A stretch of DNA of 64,000 nucleotides from Asterias rubens (Eukaryota; Echinodermata; Asteroidea; Forcipulatida; Asteriidae): positions 2,418,001 to 2,482,000 of the forward strand of contig NC_047069.1 of assembly GCF_902459465.1 (NCBI RefSeq), in the 5' to 3' direction. The position numbers and the translations under genes are program-made. Under the pieces are notes generated by a model, which saw only the letters and a list, made by a program, of their open reading frames with translations, was not told the origin of the DNA and did not search any database. Position 1 is the stretch's first letter, and the number at the start of each line of letters is the position of its first letter. Positions 35,886 to 47,044 of the stretch are shown here, in pieces.

Positions 35886-35939
35886 TAATCTCGTGAAACT
35901 GGTTTATCTTGTATTGGATAACAATTCCTTGGAACAACC

Positions 35940-36173
35940 ATGAACCCTGACATTTCAGTTACAGTGTCGGAAGTTACGACACCATCTTCTATTGTTGTTA
36001 ATGTTACACAACCATCCAATCTTATGCCATCTCCACCGGCTGCTACCATTGCAAATAGCCTAGCTACTGGACGAACCCCTCGCCCCCGGAGGGTTCCAAG
36101 TCATCTTGTACAGGACCATCAATTCACTGTCCTGCCAAGTCTACAGCATGACAGGGATCCTTCTTTCTCCTAG
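35940..36173 (+). CDS. Upstream frame of the BEL gag, in phase with it
   Basis: A 77-codon Pro/Ser/Thr-rich frame starting at an ATG 75 bases past the LTR. It ends at TAG (36171-36173), two codons before the ATG of the main gag-pol frame and in the same phase. It could be the original gag N-terminus cut off by a stop, a leader peptide, or a readthrough arrangement. The codons after TAG do not match a known readthrough signal. No domain is recognisable. Confidence 0.35.
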   Translation: MNPDISVTVSEVTTPSSIVVNVTQPSNLMPSPPAATIANSLATGRTPRPRRVPSHLVQDHQFTVLPSLQHDRDPSFS

Positions 36174-36179
36174 CGAACC

Positions 36180-39100
36180 ATGGATGCACACAAAGCTGCT
36201 TCTGTGCACAGTGGAAAGTCGCGACGGACATCAGGGACAGTCAGTTCATCAAAGTCTGTGTCCCCATCAGAGATTCAGAGACGACTTGCAGAGCAGGAGT
36301 CACGCCGGAAATTACATGATCTGATGAGAGTAGCGGAGGAGGAGAAAGCACAAATTCGTCGAGAGGCAGCTGAAAGGGAGGAAGAAATTCACCTTGAGCG
36401 AGTCCAGATAGAAATACGCACGCAACGCTTGGCGGCTGAGGCTCGTCTAGATGCAGAACATCGAGAGAGACAAGTTGAGTTTGACTTCGAACAGGCTGAG
36501 ATCCAAATGGAGACTGAACGACTTCAGCGTGAACTGGAAAACGCTGTTGAGTCTACATACATAGACAATTTACCTGACAGTAACCCAGATGTTCAAACAT
36601 CTCAGTGGTTAAATGGAACTTCACAGACATTTGAACAAACTTGTATTTCTTCGGGTGTTGTAAGTTCTGATGTTGTACATGTTAGTGATGGCACAGGCAC
36701 TTTCTCTGTTTTACCTACACAGTCAAATAATCATGTTAAGATGCATGTCAGTAGTTCTGACCGGCAGGGACATGGTTCTGGGACCAATATTGGGGGTTTG
36801 AGAGGTGCCGGTGTCATTACTGGTGCAGCACTGGGGCTTGCTAATAGTTCTAAGAATAATGTGCCATATTGTTGCATTCCTACTGCAGTAACATCTATGC
36901 CTATGTATACCCAGGCCTTCAGTGGGCCCATGTATGGAAATAATGTATTGTTTAATCCCTCCCATAATACATGTACAACAGGTTTAAGCTTGCAACCTGC
37001 AGGTTTTACACTCAACAGTGTGCCCACAGCTATGAAAGTTCACTCATCTCAGGAGGCTGGAGTTACTAGCTTAACTCAAACTGTGTCAGCATCGCACGGA
37101 GTTGCCATTAATCAACAACCTGTGATGAACCCCTGCACACCATCTCAGAAGGATGCAGTTGATCATGCAGCTACACCCCTCGATCAGAGAGAACTGCCTT
37201 CCGACAACAGTGTGGGTGAGTCCAATGGCTTTAGTGGAAGTGACTCGGACAAATCAGAGGAGGATGACTCTTCCAGTGGCGATATTTCATCGCGAAAGGG
37301 CAGGAAATACAAAGCCGGAGCTGAGGCTTCATATCAATACCAATATGGTATGTTTGTAGACAGTTTGCCCAAGCTTGACATTCCTAAGTTTGATGATGAA
37401 CACAATGTGAAACAATACGTCACCTTTAGATCATTATGGGATAGTATCATGAGCAAACCAGAGTTCAGAATACCAGAGGCCACAAAGTTTGCCTACATGC
37501 GCAGTCATCTGGGAGGACGCCCACTAGCTATCGCCGACAGGAATATGATCCTGGGTGATAAAGCATACGCAGCAACCATCAAGCAGTTTGACAAATCCTT
37601 TGGTGATCCCGGACGAATAGTGCAGGGCTTGCTTAGTCAGCTGGAAACTCGGCCATCACTTTCCTACAATGACTGGGCTGGATTGAGAGATTTCTCCGAT
37701 GAACTAGTGACTATGATTCAGACCGCGACTCACCTGAAGTTCAAGGCAGAGTTGAAGAATCATAAGTATGCTGTTGAATTAGCTCAAAAGTTACCGGACA
37801 GACTACACACAGAGTTCTTGTCCAAAATGTGGAAGAAATCTGAAGGACAGAAGTATACAGTGCTTAATCTCAGTGAGTGGCTTGAAGATAAGACTGGTCC
37901 AGTGGGATTAATTTTTCTGGAACAATCTCGTAAGTTCAAGTCGGGTAAGAAAGAACGCCCCCAGCAAGAACGCAAACGACCTCATCCAAAAGGTCCAGAT
38001 TTTCCAGTAACCAGAACATACACAGCGCAGATAGCAGCTCCAAACCCACAGGTGTGTGTAACCACTACTGCGAAGGGAGTAAGCAAGACGTCAACTCCTG
38101 CTAAGAACTCCAACGCTTCCAAAGGAGGAATCGATGATAGGATCACTTGCCTTTATTGTGGTGTCAAGAAATGCAAGGATTGTCAGGGAGACCACCGTGC
38201 TAGTCTGCATGAAGTGGTGAAGTCTACAGTCAACAACCGGGGTACTGTCCTGTGCTCTGGAGTTGGGTCGAAACCCAAGGTGGGCTACGAACGTGATGTT
38301 TTGATAAAGGTGGTACCTCTCGTTGTGTATGGACCGAAGGGGATGATTGAAACCTTTGGTGTGCTTGATGAATGTGCAGAGCGAACCATGATTCTTCAGC
38401 AGACTGTAAGTGAGCTACAAATTCATGGCCCAGATGAAACGCTGAGGATTGAAACCGTGATGGGGGATGCTGATTGGAAAGGGAAGTGTGTGGATTTCGT
38501 CGTTTCTGCTAGAGGTGACCAAAGTCAGAAGTTCCAGATCAACTGTGCGTTTACCGCAGATGATTTTCAACTGGTTGACTACAGTGTGTCTGCCGAAAGG
38601 TTGCAGTCAAAGTGGCCTCATCTACGAAACTTACCCCTGTTCACTGCGGACAAAGTCCAACCTGCGCTATTGATTGGTGCAGATCACATAGAGTTGACGC
38701 TCTCAACAGAAGTTCGGACTGGTCCCAAAACAAGTTCTCCTGTGGCAGTGAATACCCTCTTTGGTTGGACCGTTCAGGGTAGACAAGGTCTTCAGCAGCC
38801 CGGTGTCAAGTCAACTACTAGCCATCAGGTGTTGTTTACGATGTGTCAACAGCCAGAATATCCACTCCACCAAATGATGGAAAGATTCATGGCAATTGAC
38901 CGGCTACCACATATCAATGAGAAGGAAGCAACCCGTTCCCGACTTGACAAGCTAGCTATCAAGACTCTCAAAGAGAAGACTGTGCAGGTTGAAGTTCAGG
39001 GAATACACCGCCTTGAAACACCACTGTTGTGGAAACCGAACAGAAGTATTCCTCAGAGTTCAGCACGAGCCGTTCAAGGTCTGGCACGCTCGCACAGAAA

Positions 39101-39407
39101 GAAAATGACAAGTGACCCTAAGCTGGCGGAATACTGCAAAACGTATATGCAGAAACTCAAAGACCAGGGACATGTAGAAGAACTCGGAACAGTCGAGGAA
39201 ATTGCGGCAAAGGAACAACAGGGTTGGTACATCCCGTATCATGTGGTTCATAGTAGTGGCAAGTACAGGCTAGTGTTCAACTGCTCATTTGAGTTTGCAG
39301 GCCAGAACTTGAATGACGAGCTGTTGGCAGGACCTACCCTAAATTCTTCTCTGCTAGAAGTGCTGTTGCGTTTTCGACAGGTCGAGTTGCTGTGTCTGGT
39401 GACATAA
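36180..39407 (+). CDS. BEL/Pao polyprotein part 1: gag, protease, start of reverse transcriptase
   Basis: 1075 codons. Residues about 30-125 are a charged coiled coil and about 125-390 are Ser/Thr-rich low complexity. Residues about 396-560 match the DUF1759-type gag region (LPKLDIPKF onward). A Cys/His cluster follows at C657, C660, C665, C668, H672 and H677. The DUF1758-type aspartic protease has its candidate catalytic Asp at D730, followed by E-C-A instead of the usual Ser/Thr-Gly, so activity is doubtful. Reverse transcriptase begins at about 946 and includes the YRLVFNCS motif. The frame is lost after the FRQ motif near 39380 and stops at 39405-39407, while the reverse transcriptase continues in the -1 frame. 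Confidence 0.93.
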   Translation: MDAHKAASVHSGKSRRTSGTVSSSKSVSPSEIQRRLAEQESRRKLHDLMRVAEEEKAQIRREAAEREEEIHLERVQIEIRTQRLAAEARLDAEHRERQVEFDFEQAEIQMETERLQRELENAVESTYIDNLPDSNPDVQTSQWLNGTSQTFEQTCISSGVVSSDVVHVSDGTGTFSVLPTQSNNHVKMHVSSSDRQGHGSGTNIGGLRGAGVITGAALGLANSSKNNVPYCCIPTAVTSMPMYTQAFSGPMYGNNVLFNPSHNTCTTGLSLQPAGFTLNSVPTAMKVHSSQEAGVTSLTQTVSASHGVAINQQPVMNPCTPSQKDAVDHAATPLDQRELPSDNSVGESNGFSGSDSDKSEEDDSSSGDISSRKGRKYKAGAEASYQYQYGMFVDSLPKLDIPKFDDEHNVKQYVTFRSLWDSIMSKPEFRIPEATKFAYMRSHLGGRPLAIADRNMILGDKAYAATIKQFDKSFGDPGRIVQGLLSQLETRPSLSYNDWAGLRDFSDELVTMIQTATHLKFKAELKNHKYAVELAQKLPDRLHTEFLSKMWKKSEGQKYTVLNLSEWLEDKTGPVGLIFLEQSRKFKSGKKERPQQERKRPHPKGPDFPVTRTYTAQIAAPNPQVCVTTTAKGVSKTSTPAKNSNASKGGIDDRITCLYCGVKKCKDCQGDHRASLHEVVKSTVNNRGTVLCSGVGSKPKVGYERDVLIKVVPLVVYGPKGMIETFGVLDECAERTMILQQTVSELQIHGPDETLRIETVMGDADWKGKCVDFVVSARGDQSQKFQINCAFTADDFQLVDYSVSAERLQSKWPHLRNLPLFTADKVQPALLIGADHIELTLSTEVRTGPKTSSPVAVNTLFGWTVQGRQGLQQPGVKSTTSHQVLFTMCQQPEYPLHQMMERFMAIDRLPHINEKEATRSRLDKLAIKTLKEKTVQVEVQGIHRLETPLLWKPNRSIPQSSARAVQGLARSHRKKMTSDPKLAEYCKTYMQKLKDQGHVEELGTVEEIAAKEQQGWYIPYHVVHSSGKYRLVFNCSFEFAGQNLNDELLAGPTLNSSLLEVLLRFRQVELLCLVT

Positions 39408-42289
39408 CAGCCATGTTCCACCAGGTCAGACTTTCTCCTGAAGAGCGTTGCAGGTTTCGGTTTCTTTGGTGGGATGAGCAGATGGATACTTGGATTGTCT
39501 TTCAGTGGTTAGTGCTCCCATTCGGAGCGACCTGCAGTCCTTGCTGTGCAACATTCGCATTGCAGAAAACCGCAGAAGATGGCAAGGAAAGATACCCTCT
39601 TGTTCAGGACACCATAAAGCTGGAAACGTACGTAGACAACCAGCTAGCTAGTCGGGACACCGAACAACAGGCCAAAGAACTTGTTCTTAGTACTCGCCAG
39701 TGTCTACAGGAATCTGGATTTCAGATGGTGAAGTATGCCAGTAGTCACCCAGAAGTGGTAGAGAATCTGCCGACAGCAGCCCGCTCTAATCACCATTTGA
39801 GATCACTCTCACTCGATCAACTTGAGGGTAATCCCGAGCCAGCTCTTGGTCTCAATTGGGACTGTATGAGTGATGAGATGTATCATCCAGCCAAAGTTCC
39901 TGACAACCGTTTGCTCACAAAACGTACTGCTCTGAGAGTTCTGGCGAGCCAGTTTGAACCCCTTGGTGATATTGCACCATTCACAGCAAGAGCTAAGATA
40001 ATAGTCCAAAAACTCTGGATGAGCAAACTTGACTGGGATGAAGAAGTCAACGACACTGATATCAGGAAAAGGTGGGAGGACTGGTGTCTCGAACTGGAAC
40101 AGATTCCCTCTTTACGGATGCAGCGGTGTTACACTCCCTCACATGTTGACAGTACTAGTGTCAAGCGAGCACTTCATGTTTTTTGCGATGCTTCAGAGAG
40201 GCTGTATGGTGCAGTTGCATATATGCGTTCCGTGGACGACCATGAGCAAGTCTATATGAGTTTTGTACTGGCCAAGTGTCGAGTGGCACCGAAGCGACTG
40301 ACCTCTATGCCACGTCTTGAACTGATGGCTGCTCTCGTTGGTGCACAGCTGGCTCAGTTGGTGAGCCAAGCCCTAACTGTGGAGTTGGACTATGTGATGA
40401 TGTGGAGTGATTCTACCACGGTGCTGACATGGATTCAGTCAGATTCTTGTCGCTTCAAAGTTTTCGTTGGCACCCGTGTAGCTGAAATCCAGACCTTAAC
40501 TGACGGCATGGAATGGCGCTACGTGCGGACCACAGACAACCCTGCGGATGATATAACTCGGGGACTGTCAGTTGCAGAGCTAGGGAAGGGCTCCAGATGG
40601 AGTGAAGGACCACCATGGCTACTTGGTCCACCAGACACCTGGCAAAGTGAAAGTGCACCAGTCCTCGCACAGACCCGCGCTTCATCATCTGCTGATACAA
40701 GTGAGATTAAGAAAGCTCTCTTTTGTGGAGTGACCATGACCGGCCCCGTGAATGATCTGGATTTGACGGTTTTTGAGAGTTGGACTGACTTGGTCAATGC
40801 ATTGGGTCAGAAGTTGTATCCATTTGATGAGCAGGTGACCGGTGCTCTCTCTCCTGACCAGACGCGTGATGTTGAGAATCAGCTCCTCCAGCGGGCACAG
40901 ATGGATCATTTCAAAGCAGAGATCGCTGCCCTTGAGGCTGGAAAGGAGATATCAAAGGAAAGCCGTCTAATCCAGCTCGCACCCGAGCTAGACAGAACTG
41001 AGAAGTTGATCAGAGTTGGGGGTCGTCTAAGAAAAGTGCCTCAACAGGATTGTGTTGATTTCGAGTTACATCCAATTGTCCTGGACCAGCATCACCCAGT
41101 TACCAAGCTCCTAATCAAGGATGCTGATAACCATTTCAGTCATCAAGCTGGCACCGGACAAGTTTTTGCCTACCTTCGGCGTCGCTATTGGATCATCCGT
41201 GGGCGCAGTTCAGTAAAAGGTGTTCTCCATGCCTGTTTTGAATGTCGCCGTTGGCGTGAGAAGCCCCGAGTCCCTCGTATGGCTGACCTCCCAAAATCCC
41301 GCTTGCGACTGCACAAGCCTCCTTTCTACTCAACAGGAATGGACTGTTTTGGTCCAATGACTGTCACAATTGGACGAAGACAGGAGAAACGCTGGGGCCT
41401 TCTGTTCAAATGCATGACGACCCGTGCCATTCATCTAGAACTTCTGGAGAAAATGGATGCAGATCACTTCCTAATGGCATACCGAAGGTTTGCTTCCCGG
41501 CGAGGAGTACCCTATGAGTTACTAAGCGACTGTGGCACTAATTTTACTGGTGCCGCAACAGAGATGGAAAATGCCTTGAAAGAGATGGAGCCAGAGCTGG
41601 TTAAGCGACTTGCGAAGTACAAGGTGTTATTCAGGTTCAACCCCCCTAACGCACCCCATTTCGGTGGCCTGTGGGAGCGCGAAGTACGTTCAGTCAAGAC
41701 CGCACTCAAAGGAGTACTTGGAGACCGCACTGTCCCAGAACCTGTTCTGCGCACTGTATTGACTGAAGCCGAGGGCATCATGAACTCCAAACCTCTTGGT
41801 TATGCATCGTCAGAGGTGGCAGATATCGATCCAGTAACACCCAACATACTTCTGATGGGGCGGCGCGATCCTGCACTCCCCATGGTAGTCTATGATGAGG
41901 GCCGCCGCAGTTGGCGACATAGTCAGGTCTTAGCAGACCATTTCTGGCGTCTCTTCATACGCTCGTACCTGCCAACTTTGCAGACCCGACAGAAGTGGCA
42001 GCGAGAGGTCGACAACCTGTCTGTTGGAGATGTGGTGATGATTGCAGACCCACAGCTTACCCGCTCCCAGTGGCCAGTTGGTGTTGTGTCAGAGGTGCTT
42101 CCAAGCAGTGATGACAGAGTCAGAGCTGTCAACGTGAAGGTGGACAAACGGACGTACAAGCGACCTGTATCCAGGCTTGTGAGATTGTCCAAGTATGAGG
42201 AAGGGGATACTGCCAAGAGCAATGCACTGCTCACTCGTACTCGCATTCCATTCAAGCTCTACTCTAGCTATGAAACAAGTACTGTTTAA
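39381..42289 (+). CDS. BEL/Pao polyprotein part 2: reverse transcriptase, RNase H, integrase
   Basis: This continues the broken polyprotein one frame back; there is no ATG at its beginning, so it is not a separate gene. Motif A (GDITAMFHQV) is intact. Motif C reads YVDN (39629-39640) where the family has YVDD, so one catalytic Asp is replaced by Asn. RNase H keeps FCDAS, RLELMA, WSDST and NPADD. The integrase has an HHCC zinc site and a D651-D713-E762 triad. A DUF5641-type C-terminal domain follows. A polypurine tract before the 3' LTR is poor. The integrase looks intact even though the polymerase does not. Confidence 0.93.
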
Positions 42290-42406
42290 GTTCCTAATTG
42301 AGGTGTTTGCCTTAGAATGCCTAAAAGGCTACCTATATGTTAATGTTACCGTAAAAAGGTTGTATTTGATTTTTGCAAATTTCCTTAAGAAATTTGTGGG
42401 CGGCCA

Positions 42407-43176
42407 TGTTGGAACTAGTCTTTTTTAACACAAGAGGGCGCTAAATCCAGTGCTAATGTTTCTAGTTTTTGATGCTTGAGGGCGCTGTGCGTTTTCTTTT
42501 TGCCAAATCCCATTTTGTTAAATGTTCAAGGTTGTACCGTTTTTGGTACTAAAAAAGGTCCATTTGTTCCTGTTATTGAAATCCAATCGTTACCTGAACT
42601 GGGTGAGTTGACAGTTAATAATTGATCTATTATTGTTATGAGCCCGTAAGGGAGACAAATCAAGTTTTTGGGAGTTTTTATTGACAGTAAACATTTGAGA
42701 TTTAGTCACATGGTCAGAGTTTGTATGGGGTTATATATTCATGTACATGTTCATGCATTTAGGGTTCCATACCTGCAGTTCTTCACAGGGCGGCTGCATA
42801 CAGCCTTAATTATGTCAGACTTTAAAACATTATAACTGTGTCTAGGGCTATTCATGTTTTGGCTGTATATGTATCAGGTTTTGATTATGTATTTCTCTAT
42901 TGTTATTTCAGCATAACAACAAGTAAACAAGTAAACAACTTCAAGCAAACCAACAAACCAACGTAAAACAAGACTATAAGAAAGGAATAGAGGATCAAGA
43001 ACAGAAAGAAATAAATTCTCTATCAATCACAGTCAGATCAGAACAAGATTCCATTGACTTTCTTATTTGTGTTTATCGGCCAGCAGTAACACTGAGGATT
43101 TACAAGTTTCCTAGATTTATAAATATCCAACCAGTTTTTATGTTGCTACAATCGAGCTACTACCTTCAGTCCTACA
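42407..43176 (+). repeat. 3' LTR of the BEL/Pao element
   Basis: 770 bp, same ends as the 5' LTR, followed at once by the duplicated target GGTGA. Confidence 0.96.
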
Positions 43177-43539
43177 GGTGACGTCACCACTTTGGGCTTA
43201 ATTCATGCTCACGTAAGACGTCTGCACAGAGAGGTACCTGATGTGAAAAATGGTATCTTCATGTGTGATTTTAACGACACAATTTTCTGACATTTACGTT
43301 AACTTATTTGCTTGCAATAAGTATTAGCCAATCATACTACGGATAGTATTACACAATCAACATAAGTTCAGGTCAACATTGTGTGTTTCTTTCTTTTCTC
43401 CACAGGGCCATATGGCAGCCTGACAGTGCAAGGGAAACACTCCTCGTTTAGGAAGGAAGTTCATTCCACCCCTACCCCTTAGCTGCTGTAAAAACTGTGA
43501 AAGTTTGATCTCCTGTCTTACTGCGAGTCATGGGAAAAG

Positions 43540-43800
43540 TTAGCCGAGATGGATCTGCATTGGAGTGAAGATTTGTACGCAAAAACTGATACAACTCAAG
43601 ACACTCATTAAATTACTCTGGTGCCTAAACTCTGGTTTAATTGGTAACCAATGAAGCGATCTTAGAAGGAGCATGGCATCACGACGGCGATTTAACCTAA
43701 AATAATATGAGCAGCCATGTTCTGCAAACTGTGAAGTCTCTTTTAAAATATGCATGTGGGATTTCTGTAAGCAGCCCAATACAACAATCTAACCGAGAAA
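43540..43800 (-). mobile_element. Degenerate CR1/L2-like LINE fragment
   Basis: On the minus strand LLLRSLHWLPIKPEFRH is the conserved late segment of a CR1/L2 reverse transcriptase ORF, preceded and followed by related but frameshifted sequence. It is much older than the fragment at 28072. Confidence 0.65.
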
Positions 43801-44324
43801 GAACATGGCTGTGAATCACATGATGTTATGCATCGTCAGATTCATACTTCCTAATCTGTGACACATGAAATCGAACAGACTTGCAAAGCTGGAGCCGATT
43901 TCACGAAACGTTAGGGTTTCATGTTACGGTGCAAGGCTGGGACTCAACTCAAGTCGTAAGATTAACACAAGTTGGAAAGAGTTTGGTGAAATCGAAAGCA
44001 GGTCTATTTGATCAGTCATAGACAATTCTATCAAAATATGTACCAAAGTTCTTGACTGATGTGGATGGTGCATTCTGAATGGTTCCAAATGTAAGGATGA
44101 CATTTATACTGTGCAATTACCAAAAATTATTTTGCTCATTTTAGTTAAAATTTATTCTTTCCAATCCAAATACTTAAATATCCAAAGCACAGACTGAGAG
44201 GGTTTGATAATGTATAAAGGCTCGGCGGTTGTGCAACATAGGTAGAAAACCCATTTAAAATGTTCATTCAAGTTAGTTTTCCCCTATCCACCACTGTTTA
44301 CATTTCTTTACGGTCTTCTACCGG

Positions 44325-44632
44325 TGTCCACCCGAAGGTCCATTAGTCCGAAGGTTCGATTGTCCGAACGCACAAATTTCCCATAACAGGGGGTTCATTA
44401 GTCCCAAAATGAAGTAGGTTTCATTAACCCATACATTTGATACGATAGTCCGAAGGTTCATTGATCCGAAGGTTCACTGGTCAAAATAAGATCCGATAGT
44501 CCGAATCGACGATCAAACCTTATTGTCAATTCGGACTATCGGACCTTATTGTCAATTTGGACTATCGGACCTTATTGTCAATTTGAACTATCGAACCTTC
44601 AGACTATTGAACCTTCGGACCATCGAGCTGTA
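44325..44632. repeat. Inverted tandem array of GTCCGAAGGTTC words
   Basis: The left half repeats GTCCGAAGGTTCATTAGTCC-like words. The right half repeats the complement, with CGGACCTTATTGTCAATT three times at a spacing of about 29 bp. The two halves could pair over more than 100 bases. It is noncoding. Confidence 0.8.
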
Positions 44633-45761
44633 ACCCTTCTAGCACTCGCCTAGTTTGTAAATTGTTTAAAGTGTTTTGTAATAAACAGGTTTTGCAAAAT
44701 CCGTGGTCAACTACTCACTATGTTTATATAGCAACCTGGAGGTGCAAGGGAAACACTCCACATTTTCTTTATTTGCAGTTTCTACCATCAATATCCATTA
44801 GTCTGAAGGTATTTTAATTGTTTATTGCTCAATTTGTTGATCGATTTATCAATAAATTTGTTTCTTGTTTTTTGTTTGAGGCAAACTACAATTTGAGTCA
44901 CTGTTCCTTTTTTGCATTTCACGGTGTCTTTACCCTATTTGAGCCTTATATCAATTGTTATGATTGCTTGGAAGTGAGAAGTATTTTTCGTGGTTACACT
45001 TACAGTTGCTTAAAAAAATTAAAAGTACAGCTGCTATATGAAACCTTGTCTTGCAATATCTTGGGCAAGTAGAGTGTATGTCGATGATTAGCTATAATAC
45101 TTTTAAAATACATCGACATCTGAAAAGAGTTACTGAAAATTTTCCGGAATCCCTGCGATCCGCACACGACTGCCCTGTGAAACTTGTACACAAGACTCAC
45201 ATATCAAACTTCCACATGTCGACCATGGTTTTCAAAATCGCTTTTTAGATGAAAACTTAAAATAAAAAAACATTTGTCAGTAAACAAATAATGAATTTTG
45301 GGACTGGTAGTAATACAACTATATTTTATGTTGCAACTTGTCCAGGTGTCATATTTAAAACACATTTTGATTGGTAATTTGACGTAACGTACTGTCCAGG
45401 GACTTACAGCAAGTTTAATTTATACACAGTCTGAGCAGAACACATCGGGTTAAAGGACTGCATTGGACCATTACCATTGACCGTGGGCATTATTTATTTG
45501 CATGAGGCAGCTCACGGATATTAAACAGATAAATAGTAATGCATTTGAAGATGACTTTGTAAAGTTAGGCCCTTTTCAACTAATAAAGCAGTTAAATCAA
45601 AATAAAAAAGATTCACAGATGCCCTCCGGTTCAAGCTTTACAATATTAGAAACTATTACTACCCTCTTATAAAAATGAACTCGTCTGCACGATTGTCTCC
45701 GCGGCAACAGTGAAGGTATACCGCGTTCATACTTGAATACATGAATACGTACCGCTGTCAG

Positions 45762-45901
45762 CTTGTACAAGTCGTTAATGAGGAGTCGAAATCGGGGAGC
45801 CATCAGTTCGCGCGAGAGCAGTGAGTTCGCGCGAGAGCAGTGTTGTCGGGGAGCACTATCTCAGCGCGTGGGGCCGATTTAACGACTTGTCCACAAGTCT
45901 A
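45762..45901 (-). repeat. Right terminal inverted repeat of the 12.2-kb element
   Basis: Complement of 33714-33853 with one mismatch. It is followed directly by the duplicated target GCATGCAGA. Confidence 0.95.
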
Positions 45902-45910
45902 GCATGCAGA

Positions 45911-46720
45911 GTGTGCATAGTGTATGTACCCAGTTGTTTTATTCATTATGTAATGTGGATATGTACGTGTGCGTTGACTGTGAATCTCCATGTGAAATGA
46001 ATGAGGGGTCAAATGTGCTGGTATATGGGGTTATGCACGAGCCTCGAATACTGATCAGTATAATAGAGATCAGTGTTCTCGAAGTGTGACGTCAGACAGG
46101 TTAGTTCGTATACTCGATAATAAGTGACCACGACCAGGATTTTTGAACAATGGACTAACACGACTTATTGTGGTATTTGTATGATGGACATGAGTAGAAC
46201 ATTAACAATAAGGTTCTTAATTGTTCCCTTTTATACTTTAAACCAAGAATAACACCAACGCCCAGCCGGCAATCACAATGTTAAGCGAGCCCTTTTTCAT
46301 TTTGCAAAGAGTACTCCAGTGGAAAGTTTTAAAAGTAAATGTAAATGTTTTGAAGATGCACCAAGGCCATGACCGGGGGAGCAATGGTTTTATTTGCACG
46401 TTGTTTCGGCAGAATTGTTTTAGGGCACTCCGAGGGGCAAACCCTTTGAGAAAGTAATGTCATAGAGAACGTACATAATAGCTGGCTCACACTATAATAT
46501 ATAAGGGGTACGGCAAGCTACGTTAAGCTGCAAATTACAATTTTGAATTTACCGAAGACGGTCGCAAAAATCAGTCGCGTCAAAATTGACTATTTATACG
46601 ACCCATACACACACGTCTAAAGGCTTTGAGTCACGTCATCGTCACCGGTCAGCCGCCTTTCCTTGGGGATTTTCACGTTCGCGATCATCTTCCGTCTTTG
46701 TCTTTTGCCGCTACTATATC
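45911..46720. repeat. Promoter-proximal module, unit 3
   Basis: Continuation of the upstream sequence of TRIM copy 3, displaced by the 12.2-kb element. It matches 5105-5272 and then 9715-10470 without the 4.4-kb insertion, and so supplies the empty site for that element. It is noncoding. Confidence 0.8.
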
Positions 46721-47044
46721 GTCGGTGTTTTTACGATCCGGCAAAATAGCCAAATTACGTGAAATTTTCGATTTTCTAATCTTTTCATATTTTGAAAGTA
46801 GTGTTTCAGTTGTATCTTTCCATAAAATTTCAACCTTGGAAAAGCTACATTTGCTGAGATATCGTGAATGTATGGAAGGGGGAAACGTCCGAATGTACAC
46901 GTTTGTTAAAAAATTGGATTTTACGAATCGACAATACATTGTGTCACCGGTTCGTAAAACCCACTCCACAACGTATCTATGCGCGCGCTGTATACAGTAC
47001 ATGTACTTTACGAACTGACCTAGTTGTAGTGTTGTCGGTTCGTA

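Larger units (their letters stand above)
35095..43176 (+). mobile_element. BEL/Pao LTR retrotransposon, near complete
   Basis: Two 770-bp LTRs (TGTTGGAAC to CAGTCCTACA) enclose a tRNA primer site and gag, protease, reverse transcriptase, RNase H and integrase coding sequence in BEL/Pao order. A 5-bp target duplication GGTGA flanks it (35090-35094 and 43177-43181), as expected for this superfamily. I found one difference between the LTRs (T at about 35672 versus C), so the insertion is recent. The polyprotein is broken by a one-base frameshift near 39380 and the reverse transcriptase active site is altered. The copy would therefore need proteins from elsewhere to move. Confidence 0.96.
43182..45761. 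other. Right interior of the 12.2-kb element
   Basis: No transposase or other gene is recognisable. A word shared between about 43426-43445 and 44741-44760 (GTGCAAGGGAAACACTCC) hints at an internal duplication. The longest open frame (44818-45072) has no family resemblance and biased composition. Confidence 0.5.
33714..45901. mobile_element. 12.2-kb TIR element with 9-bp target duplication, holding a nested BEL/Pao
   Basis: The ends are 140-bp inverted repeats, starting TAGACTTGTGGACAAGTC on both strands and differing at one base. GCATGCAGA flanks the element on both sides (33705-33713 and 45902-45910). The empty site survives in TRIM copy 1 at about 5093-5112, where the flanks run together. 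Nine-base target duplications with long inverted repeats point to the Mutator/MULE group, which includes echinoderm Rehavkus-type elements; this is inference. Removing the nested retrotransposon leaves about 4.1 kb with no transposase that I can see, so it is probably non-autonomous. The remainder contains a LINE relic, a palindrome (34642-34670) and an inverted tandem array (44325-44632). Confidence 0.85.

Noticed and set aside
39378-39407. Programmed ribosomal frameshift in BEL pol
   Set aside because: No slippery heptamer in phase, and the shift lies within the reverse transcriptase core where BEL elements normally have one continuous frame.
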